DNA from: Alcaligenaceae bacterium
GTDB lineage: Bacteria; Pseudomonadota; Gammaproteobacteria; Burkholderiales; Burkholderiaceae_B
NCBI GenBank assembly: GCA_947380655.1
Contig: CANCRX010000093.1
Coordinates: 1 to 12,296 of the forward strand
Reading direction: 5' to 3'
DNA length: 12,296 nt
Below the pieces are notes generated by a model. It searched no databases and was not told where the DNA came from. It saw only the letters and a program-made list of their open reading frames with translations. Within the stretch, counting starts at the first letter, position 1. Each line of letters begins with the position of its first letter. A program made the translations under genes and the position numbers. Positions 6,232 to 12,296 of this stretch are shown here, piece by piece.

Positions 6232-7107
6232 ATGACGATCACTATCGCTCTGCAGTTATTGATTTCCGGCCTTTCGGTCGGCAGCATTTATGCGATGGTA
6301 GCGCTCGCACTTGTTATTCCGTTCAAAGCCTCCAGCATTCTTAATTTCGCTCAAGGCGAAATCGTCACCGTCGGGGCCTATGCAGCACTGGTCCTGACAG
6401 CGCTCGGCTTGCCCTACTGGATCGTACTGCCCTGTACGATTGCGATTGGATTTATGGTCGGGCTCGTAATCGAGCGCACCATTATTCGGCGCATTATGGC
6501 AGCACCTGAATTCACGCTTGTGATCGCCACCTTCGCGATTGGTCTGATTATCAAAAGTGCGATCAGACTGTATTGGCAAGACAATCTTTTCACAATAGAC
6601 AATCCACTGCCTTTCAAGTCTTTCAAGCTGGCTGGCGTAGTGATGAATCCACAGTATTTGTGGGTGATTTTCTGTACAACAGCCTTAGTGATCTGTCTCG
6701 CATGGTTTTTTAAATTCAGCTCACTGGGCAAAGCCATGCGAGCGGTATCCCAAAGTCAGGAGGCCGCCAGACTGATGGGCGTAAACGTCGAACGTGTCCT
6801 GATGACCTCCTGGGGCATCTCGGCTGCGATTGGTTCTTTTGGTGGAATCTTGCTGGCTCCAATTATCGGCATCAACCCTGAAATTGGACACCTCATCCTC
6901 AAGGCGCTCGTCGCTGCGGTCATCGGTGGCTTTACTTCACTGCCCGGCGCGTTTGTCGGGGGATTGATTTTAGGACTGCTTGAAACATACTCTGGCGCAT
7001 TTTTTGGCAGCACACTCAAAAACATCATTCCCTTTGTGGTGCTAGTCGTATTCCTGCTGATACGTCCCTACGGTTTATTTGGCAAAGCGCCGCTGGTGAG
7101 GATTTGA
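6232..7107 (+). CDS. livH: LivH-type inner-membrane permease (system 2)
   Basis: Integral membrane subunit of transporter 2, with 291 residues made mainly of hydrophobic helices. Landmarks are the N-terminal LLISGLSVGSIYAMVALAL helix, the SSILNFAQGEIVTVGAY hallmark (about 34-50), the cytoplasmic SLGKAMRAVSQSQEAARLMGV loop expected to contact the ATPases, the ALVAAVIGGFTSLPGAFVGG segment and the closing RPYGLFGK. It is divergent from the system 1 LivH. The ATG at 6232 has no convincing Shine-Dalgarno sequence before it (CCACATCCAGC), as also seen for the system 1 livH, which suggests modest translation. The stop at 7105-7107 shares a base with the livM start. It pairs with LivM from the next gene. 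Confidence 0.94.
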   Translation: MTITIALQLLISGLSVGSIYAMVALALVIPFKASSILNFAQGEIVTVGAYAALVLTALGLPYWIVLPCTIAIGFMVGLVIERTIIRRIMAAPEFTLVIATFAIGLIIKSAIRLYWQDNLFTIDNPLPFKSFKLAGVVMNPQYLWVIFCTTALVICLAWFFKFSSLGKAMRAVSQSQEAARLMGVNVERVLMTSWGISAAIGSFGGILLAPIIGINPEIGHLILKALVAAVIGGFTSLPGAFVGGLILGLLETYSGAFFGSTLKNIIPFVVLVVFLLIRPYGLFGKAPLVRI

Positions 7108-8057
7108 TGCACATGAATCAAAAAAACATATTCATATCGGTTTGTCTGCTTGTGGCTGCCGTGATCGCGCCACTCGTGCTACCGACCTATTATCTTTATT
7201 TGTTGAATCTGATACTAATCAACATCATTCTTGCGCTTGGGCTGAATGTTCTGACCGGGAATTCCGGCCAGATTTCACTCTGTCATTCTTCTTTCATGGC
7301 GATCGGCGCTTATACCTACACGTTGCTCAACAACGAGCTGCACTGGCCCATGCTTGCCTGTGCCGGTGCAGCCGTATTGTTATCCGCGCTGGGGGGCGTG
7401 CTAGTAGGCTATCCCGCGCGCCGTTTAAGCGGGATTTACCTGGCCCTCGCAACGCTCGCCTTTCTCTCGCTCACACAAATCCTGATCGAAGAGTTCCCGG
7501 ATCTCACTGGCGGTATTCGTGGATTAAAAATCGAGAAAACTACGTTTCTGGGCTTTTCTCTGGGTAACGAAACACTCTTGTTCTATCTCGTGGCGATCGC
7601 TTGCGCGTTTAGCCTTTACGTGACCTTCAACATCATGCGGTTTCCCATTGGTCGTGCTTTTGATGCTATTCGCACCAGCCCGCATGCTGCGCAAGCGCTT
7701 GGCATTCCTGTAGCCCGGGTCAAACTAGTCGCCTTCACAATCTCAGCGGCCTATGCTGGTCTGGCAGGTGTGCTATTCGCCATGATTGTTGGCTTTATCG
7801 ATCCCATTGAGTTTGGCGTCTCCGCCTCGTTGCGCTACATCACCTTCATCGTTGTCGGTGGCATGGGCAGCATCGCGGGTTCAGTGATCGGTGCGGTAGT
7901 CTTGACTGGATTACCCGAGGCGTTGCGTGGCATCAAAGAGTACGGAGATTTTGTCTACTCGATCATTTTGTTACTCAGTCTGGTATTCATGCCCAATGGT
8001 CTGATTGGACTATTCCAGGCCAAGGTACTGAAACGTAACAAAACTTCTGGAGCCTAA
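7107..8057 (+). CDS. livM: LivM-type inner-membrane permease (system 2)
   Basis: Second permease of transporter 2, with 316 residues from the ATG at 7107. It shows LivM landmarks: ILALGLNVLTGNSGQISLCH around residues 41-60, the SGIYLALATLAFLSL segment, the cytoplasmic FPIGRAFDAIRTSPHAAQALG loop and the VVGGMGSIAGSVIG helix near the C-terminus. Three starts are possible in frame: TTG 7104, ATG 7107 and ATG 7113. GAGGA at 7098-7102 is 4 bases from 7107 and 10 from 7113, so 7107 is preferred. It shares one base with the livH stop (TGATG) and is probably coupled to it. The start could be off by two codons. Confidence 0.92.
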   Translation: MHMNQKNIFISVCLLVAAVIAPLVLPTYYLYLLNLILINIILALGLNVLTGNSGQISLCHSSFMAIGAYTYTLLNNELHWPMLACAGAAVLLSALGGVLVGYPARRLSGIYLALATLAFLSLTQILIEEFPDLTGGIRGLKIEKTTFLGFSLGNETLLFYLVAIACAFSLYVTFNIMRFPIGRAFDAIRTSPHAAQALGIPVARVKLVAFTISAAYAGLAGVLFAMIVGFIDPIEFGVSASLRYITFIVVGGMGSIAGSVIGAVVLTGLPEALRGIKEYGDFVYSIILLLSLVFMPNGLIGLFQAKVLKRNKTSGA

Positions 8058-8061
8058 CTGG

Positions 8062-8844
8062 ATGCAAACGACTCCTTTATTGAAAACAAAAGAGCTATCG
8101 CTTCAATTCGGTGGCTTAAAAGCGTTACAGAACGTCAGCATGGAAGTACCAGCGGGTGAGTTTCGCGGACTGATCGGACCCAATGGTGCCGGTAAAACCA
8201 CACTCATCAACTGTATCAGCGGTGCCATCCAGGCCAGCTCTGGGTCGATTGTGTTCGATGACGTTGAAATTGGCACCATGGCACCACATCTGATTAGCGG
8301 ACTCGGGATGAGCCGAAGTTTTCAGCACGTGCAGATTTTTGGAGATCGCAGCGTTCGGGACAACATTCTGATTGGCATGCACAGACAGATCAAACAGAAC
8401 CTCATTGGTCAGCTACTGGGCTTACCAGGGAGCCGGGCCGCAGAGCACGAGGCAGGCTTACGTGCAGAGGCATTGCTCAAACGGTTTGATTTACATGATG
8501 TTGCCAATCGACCTGCAAAACTCCTGCCTTACGGCGTACTCAAGAGACTCGATCTGGCCCGTTCCCTCGCAGCCAAACCAAAATTATTGCTACTCGACGA
8601 ACCCACTTCAGGCATGTCAGAGGAAGAGGCGCTCAGCGCAATCTCCATGCTCAAAGATATCGCAAGACAAGAAGGGATGACACTGCTGGTCATCGAACAC
8701 AATATGCGCATCATGATGGATTTAGCGGATCAAATATCCGTACTTCATTTAGGACAAATTATTGCCGAAGGCACGCCAGAAGAAGTGACACAAAATCCTG
8801 TCGCGATCGAAGCCTACCTCGGCGAGGAAGAAGTCGATGCTTAG
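8062..8844 (+). CDS. livG: LivG-type ABC transporter ATP-binding protein (system 2)
   Basis: Cytoplasmic ATPase of transporter 2, 260 residues. Walker A is GPNGAGKT at 39-46 with Lys45 intact, the Q-loop Gln88 is in SFQ, the LivG-type signature is LPYGVLKR at 155-162, Walker B is LLLLDEP at 175-181 followed by TSGMS, and the switch His213 is in IEHN. The extended insert around 108-135 between the Q-loop and signature is typical of LivG. TGGAG at 8048-8052 supports the start, and only 4 bases separate it from the livM stop. Its last 8 bases overlap livF. It is expected to dimerise with the LivF that follows. Confidence 0.95.
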   Translation: MQTTPLLKTKELSLQFGGLKALQNVSMEVPAGEFRGLIGPNGAGKTTLINCISGAIQASSGSIVFDDVEIGTMAPHLISGLGMSRSFQHVQIFGDRSVRDNILIGMHRQIKQNLIGQLLGLPGSRAAEHEAGLRAEALLKRFDLHDVANRPAKLLPYGVLKRLDLARSLAAKPKLLLLDEPTSGMSEEEALSAISMLKDIARQEGMTLLVIEHNMRIMMDLADQISVLHLGQIIAEGTPEEVTQNPVAIEAYLGEEEVDA

Positions 8845-9544
8845 TATAGAAAATCTGCACGCGGCCTATGGACCTGTCGAGGCGCTGCACGGCATCGACA
8901 TACAGGTCAAGCCAGGAAGCATCGTCGGGGTGCTTGGTGCAAATGGTTCAGGAAAGACAACCTTATTCAAGGCAATCGCTGGGCTTGTTCACGTCACACA
9001 AGGTAGCGCCAGTTTTAATGGGGTTGTCTTATCAAATAAATCTGCGCAGTCCATCGTCAAGCAAGGCGTATCGCTTGTTCCGCAGGGTCGCATGCTGTTT
9101 CCAGAAATGACCGTATTGGAAAATCTGGAAATGGGCGCTTATTTGTTGCACGATCATGCGGAGTTTGCCAAACGCCTGAGCGCTGTGCAAACCATGTTCC
9201 CGATTTTGAAGGAACGCGCACACCAGATGGTCGCACTCATGTCTGGCGGTGAACAACAAATGCTCGCGATTGGTCGTGCACTCATGGGGCAACCAGACCT
9301 GATCTTGCTTGATGAGCCCTCGATCGGACTCGCCCCAAAGATTTTCGATCAAATCCTGGCAACGGTTCAAGACATCAATGCACGTCGCAAAACGACCATC
9401 GTCATTGCGGAACAAAATGTCAGGAAAATTTTAAAAATCGTTGATCACGCCTACGTGCTGGAATCAGGCAAAGTCGCGGTCAGCGGAACGTCAGAACAGC
9501 TCGCGGGTGACGAAAGCATCCGACGCGCGTATTTAGGTTTGTAA
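8837..9544 (+). CDS. livF: LivF-type ABC transporter ATP-binding protein (system 2)
   Basis: Second ATPase of transporter 2, 235 residues. All key motifs are canonical for LivF: Walker A GANGSGKT at 34-41 with Lys40, VPQGR at 81-85, signature MSGGEQQ at 135-141, Walker B LILLDEP at 155-161 followed by SIGLAP, and AEQN in place of an H-loop His. It therefore contrasts with the system 1 LivF, where the Walker A Lys is Arg. The gene overlaps livG by 8 bases, with the strong ribosome site GAGGAAG at 8824-8830 inside livG. A 29-base gap without a terminator leads to the amidohydrolase gene. Confidence 0.95.
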   Translation: MLSIENLHAAYGPVEALHGIDIQVKPGSIVGVLGANGSGKTTLFKAIAGLVHVTQGSASFNGVVLSNKSAQSIVKQGVSLVPQGRMLFPEMTVLENLEMGAYLLHDHAEFAKRLSAVQTMFPILKERAHQMVALMSGGEQQMLAIGRALMGQPDLILLDEPSIGLAPKIFDQILATVQDINARRKTTIVIAEQNVRKILKIVDHAYVLESGKVAVSGTSEQLAGDESIRRAYLGL

Positions 9545-9573
9545 ATAAAAGTCTAGCAACATCAGGAATCAAC

Positions 9574-10437
9574 ATGAAGCTTATCGATATGCACTCACAC
9601 TGGGGAACCGAACGAGGCTATGTGCTGCGCACTGCGGCCGAGCTCGCCCAGCAAAAAAAGACCTGGAACTCTGAAACAAAATATGTGACAGAAGAGGAAA
9701 TGGCGACCTACTTCCGTGCGAGCAACGCACAAGTCATCCTCGATCTAGGCTTTACCAAATTCGCACCGATCGAAGAAATCCGACCGCTGCATGACTATTC
9801 TTTCGAGATGCAGAAAAAATATCCCGATGCGATTCTGGGCAACTGGTTTCACATTGACCCGATGTTTCACGGCAAAGAAGAAGGCCTCAAGGAACTGCGT
9901 CGCTGTATCGACTCTAAAGCCGGATTTATCGGACTGGCTGTCAATGGTTCAGGTTCAGTCCCTGCAAGCGACCCGGTCTACGACTCTTATTACAAACTTT
10001 GCATTGAGGCCGGCATTCCTGTCCTGATCTTTGTCGGCACGACAGGACTGGGCGCCGGGCTGCCAGGTGGAAACGGTATCTTGCTCGACAGCTGTCATCC
10101 ACGCCATCTGGATATGGTTGCGGCCAGAAACCCTTTGCTACGCATCGTTGCCGCACGACCTGGCTGGCCCTGGCAAGCTGAAACCATCGCAGTGCTCATG
10201 CATAAGCGCAACATCTGGTACGAACTGCATGGCTGGTCACCAAAATATTTCACCCCTGATCTCAAGCACGATATCGCACGTCGACTACAAGACCGGATTA
10301 TGTTTGGGGGTGACTATCCGCTCTATACCTTTGAGCGACTGACAACTGAGTGGAAAGCAGAGGGCTACTCCGAAGCAGTGCTTGAAAAGGTTTTTCACAA
10401 GAATGCGGAAGCATTCTTAAGCGGAGTGGAACGCTAA
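9574..10437 (+). CDS. Amidohydrolase_2-family TIM-barrel protein with atypical active site
   Basis: A 287-residue cytoplasmic protein of the amidohydrolase-2 (ACMSD/PDC-lactonase-like) fold, probably a hydrolase, lactonase or decarboxylase acting on the imported compound or its intermediate; the reaction cannot be named. The strand-1 HxH motif is present at the N-terminus (His7, His9 in IDMHSHWG), and the strand-8 Asp is Asp247 in MFGGDYP. The usual strand-5 His (pattern PvliHtG) is Phe153 in IPVLIFVGTTG. The usual strand-6 His (pattern aHlGgP) is Arg195 in VAARPGWPW. With two metal ligands gone, a standard binuclear or mononuclear metal site is doubtful. No signal peptide is visible. The start is supported by AGGA at 9564-9567. 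It lies 29 bases after livF, and its stop shares one base with the SDR start, so it belongs to the transporter operon. Confidence 0.85.
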   Translation: MKLIDMHSHWGTERGYVLRTAAELAQQKKTWNSETKYVTEEEMATYFRASNAQVILDLGFTKFAPIEEIRPLHDYSFEMQKKYPDAILGNWFHIDPMFHGKEEGLKELRRCIDSKAGFIGLAVNGSGSVPASDPVYDSYYKLCIEAGIPVLIFVGTTGLGAGLPGGNGILLDSCHPRHLDMVAARNPLLRIVAARPGWPWQAETIAVLMHKRNIWYELHGWSPKYFTPDLKHDIARRLQDRIMFGGDYPLYTFERLTTEWKAEGYSEAVLEKVFHKNAEAFLSGVER

Positions 10438-11216
10438 TGGATCTCGGACTGAAAGGAAAAGTCGCGATCGTCGGCGGCGGCAGCATGGGCATTGGTTTCG
10501 GCATCGCGAATCGTCTGGCAGCAGAAGGAGCAGATCTGGTCATTTTTGCCAGACGGGTACCTAAACTCGAAGCCGCTGCAGCGGAACTCACAAGCAAATA
10601 TGGTGTGCGCGTCGTACCCGTTTCAGCAGATATTCGCGATCAGGATGAAAGCGGACGTATTGTTCAAACCGCAATCGATCATTTCGGCAAACTCGATATC
10701 CTGGTGAATAACGACGGTGCACCACCGCTGGGCCCAATCGATTCTTTTGATGACGTCGCCTGGCAGAAAGCTGTCGAACAAAATCTTTTTAGCGTGATCC
10801 GCATGGTTCGCTCGGCACTGCCTCACCTCAAAGCATCAGGTGCTGGCAGCATTCTGAACATATCAGCGATTTCTGCCATCCAGCCGATCGCAGGTTTTGC
10901 GCTGTCCGTCGCGACCTGGGCAGGTCTGATGGGGTATGCCAAAACCCTTTCGATGGAAATCGCGCAGCACGGCATTAACGTCAATACGATATGCCCTGGT
11001 TATATCGATACCGACCGTCTGCAAAAAGTATTTGCGGCAGGCACTGAAAGTCCTGAGAGTGTGCGCGCAAAGCTGATTACTGAAATCCCGCTTGGACGTA
11101 TTGGCTCCACCGCTGATATCGCCAATCTGGTTGCTCTGCTCGTCTCGCCTGCTGGCTCCTACATCACAGGTTGCACCATCCCTGTTGATGGCGGCTTACT
11201 ACGCGCGTTAAGGTAA
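10437..11216 (+). CDS. SDR-fold oxidoreductase-like protein lacking the YxxxK dyad
   Basis: A 259-residue short-chain dehydrogenase/reductase fold protein. The Rossmann nucleotide motif is GGGSMGIG at 13-20 (first Thr of TGxxxGxG replaced by Gly), followed by SADIRD at 63-68, NNDG at 91-94 (NNAG in most), the structural Asn116, INVNTICPGYIDTDR at 180-194 and the C-terminal IPVDGG at 248-253. At the catalytic helix, the expected YxxxK is SVATW (157-161), giving Ser157 and Trp161; the following AGLMGYAKTLSMEIA keeps the alignment clear. The usual catalytic Ser position reads NISAIS (141-146), so Ser143 or Ala144 is there. It may bind NAD(P) but use different chemistry, or be catalytically silent. 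The start is ATG 10437, one base overlapping the amidohydrolase stop, with GGAG at 10423-10426 upstream. Confidence 0.86.
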   Translation: MDLGLKGKVAIVGGGSMGIGFGIANRLAAEGADLVIFARRVPKLEAAAAELTSKYGVRVVPVSADIRDQDESGRIVQTAIDHFGKLDILVNNDGAPPLGPIDSFDDVAWQKAVEQNLFSVIRMVRSALPHLKASGAGSILNISAISAIQPIAGFALSVATWAGLMGYAKTLSMEIAQHGINVNTICPGYIDTDRLQKVFAAGTESPESVRAKLITEIPLGRIGSTADIANLVALLVSPAGSYITGCTIPVDGGLLRALR

Positions 11217-11220
11217 CCCT

Positions 11221-12296
11221 ATGACCAGTCCGACCACCAATGCGCAAGGCATCAAACTGATGACCACGCCGCAATACAAAACACGACTGACAGACTCTTT
11301 GCGCAAGCGTTACATCAACAGCAAAGCCTGGCATGACGTGACGTTTTATGACTTCATCGAAAAACGGGCACTTGAGCATCCAGACCGCGTTGTGTTCATC
11401 GATGAGACGCGCAGCCTGACTTATGGTGAACTTAAAACTCAGGTCGATCGCTGCGCGGCTTTTTTTAAAAGTATCGGTATCGGCGCCGGTGACGTTGTCA
11501 CGATGCAGTTTCCCAATCGGGTCGAATTCCCCATCGTGTTCTTTTCTCTTGAACTGATCGGTGCGATCGCCAATAAAATCAGTCCGGACTTCAGACGTCG
11601 GGAAGTCGAATACATATTGCGATTCTCGAACAGCAAAGCCTTTGTCTGCGCATCGAACTTCAAAGGGTTTGATTATGCGGCAATGATTGATGAACTGCGT
11701 CCAGAGTTACCCAATCTGAAAACAGTTGTGGTGTCAGGTGAAACAAGCGTGAATAACGTCCATTCACTTGAACAAGGACTGGCTACCTCAGCCCCGCTGC
11801 CCGCCTCAGACCGTATTCACATGAGTCCCGATGCGGTCATGCGTATGGCGTTCACCTCCGGTACGACGGGCGATCCGAAAGGGGTCATGCATTGTTTTAA
11901 TACAACGCTCTACGCCGCAGAAGTCATCAACAGTGAAATGCACGTCACTGAGAACGAAGTGTTATTGATCTGGTTGCCGGTTGGCTTGAACTGGGGTTAT
12001 CTCAGCTTGTTGCAGACGGTCATGGCTGGTGCACGCGCAGTGCTGATGGAAAAATTTCAGGCGACTCGCGCACTGGAACTCATTGAAAAACACCGTGCGA
12101 CCTTCATACCGACGGCCCCCGCTTCATTGCTTGCGATCTTGAACGTTCCAGATTTTCAAAAATACGATTGCACCTCCTTACGTGTGGTCATCACGGGTGG
12201 TGCCTCAGCGGCCATTGAAACGATCCGTGCCTATCAAAAGTACATGAAAGGTCACCTACTCGAACTGTATGGCATGCTTGAAACAGGCTTTCATAC
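11221..12296 (+). CDS. AMP-forming acyl-CoA ligase, N-terminal part (cut by window end)
   Basis: Not closed within the window: 358 codons are open from the ATG at 11221 to the right edge. It is the N-terminal domain of an ANL-superfamily adenylate-forming enzyme, which activates a carboxylic acid with ATP and then CoA. The phosphate-binding loop FTSGTTGDPKG is at 211-221, the A4-like GGA at 326-328, and the A5 motif YGMLE at 350-354 (usually YGxTE, with Thr replaced by Leu, Glu retained). General similarity in the N-terminal half (PNRVEFPIVFFSLELIGAI, then SPDFRRREVEYIL) recalls cyclohexanecarboxylate-CoA and EntE-like ligases, but the substrate cannot be assigned without the full protein. 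AAGG at 10-7 bases before the ATG and a gap of only 4 bases after the SDR stop place it in the same operon. The catalytic Lys of the C-terminal domain lies outside the window. Confidence 0.9.
   Translation, partial: MTSPTTNAQGIKLMTTPQYKTRLTDSLRKRYINSKAWHDVTFYDFIEKRALEHPDRVVFIDETRSLTYGELKTQVDRCAAFFKSIGIGAGDVVTMQFPNRVEFPIVFFSLELIGAIANKISPDFRRREVEYILRFSNSKAFVCASNFKGFDYAAMIDELRPELPNLKTVVVSGETSVNNVHSLEQGLATSAPLPASDRIHMSPDAVMRMAFTSGTTGDPKGVMHCFNTTLYAAEVINSEMHVTENEVLLIWLPVGLNWGYLSLLQTVMAGARAVLMEKFQATRALELIEKHRATFIPTAPASLLAILNVPDFQKYDCTSLRVVITGGASAAIETIRAYQKYMKGHLLELYGMLETGFH

Noticed and set aside
7104..7106. TTG at 7104 as start of the second livM
   Set aside because: It is only one base from the GAGGA ribosome site. 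ATG at 7107 has better spacing and the usual stop-start overlap.
7142..7567. 141-codon plus-strand open frame inside the second livM
   Set aside because: It is out of frame with a well-supported permease, rich in Arg/Cys/Ser with no known pattern, and typical of a shifted reading of hydrophobic codons.
1..12296. CRISPR arrays, tRNA/rRNA genes, insertion sequences, phage or toxin-antitoxin modules
   Set aside because: No regularly spaced repeats, structural RNA patterns, transposase-like proteins or terminal inverted repeats were seen; coding sequence fills almost all of the window.

Overview
All genes in this window lie on the + strand. They form two operons for branched-chain-amino-acid-type (Liv/HAAT) ABC transporters, and the second operon runs on into a small set of catabolic genes. 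The protein sequences, the ABC-transporter-plus-acyl-CoA-ligase theme and the moderate base composition suggest a betaproteobacterium, probably of the order Burkholderiales. This is a family-level impression, not a proven assignment. I see no insertion sequences, tRNA or rRNA genes, CRISPR arrays or phage genes.

Region 1 (about 3-4790) is a complete five-part importer in the order livG, livF, substrate-binding protein (SBP), livH, livM. livG/livF and livH/livM are each joined by ATGA overlaps. The SBP gene has leaders on both sides: a palindrome and possible promoter before it, and a strong hairpin without a U-tract after it. A textbook intrinsic terminator follows livM at 4755-4788. The LivF-like ATPase has Arg in place of the Walker A Lys.

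Region 2 (about 4800-12296, open at the right edge) holds a second, paralogous five-part importer in the more usual order SBP, livH, livM, livG, livF. It is followed by an amidohydrolase-2-family TIM-barrel protein, a short-chain dehydrogenase/reductase (SDR) fold protein and an AMP-forming acyl-CoA ligase cut off by the window end. Gaps are short or overlapping from livH onward, so these probably form one transcript. The SBP and livH of this operon are separated by two structured hairpins.

The simplest reading is that the second operon imports a small carboxylic acid (aromatic, alicyclic or amino-acid-like; substrate not readable from sequence) and processes it by CoA activation plus two further steps. 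Both putative enzymes next to the transporter depart from the textbook active sites of their families. The amidohydrolase lacks the His residues normally found at strands 5 and 6 (Phe153 and Arg195 instead). The SDR has Ser157 and Trp161 where YxxxK is expected. Together they are the best candidate here for undescribed biochemistry.
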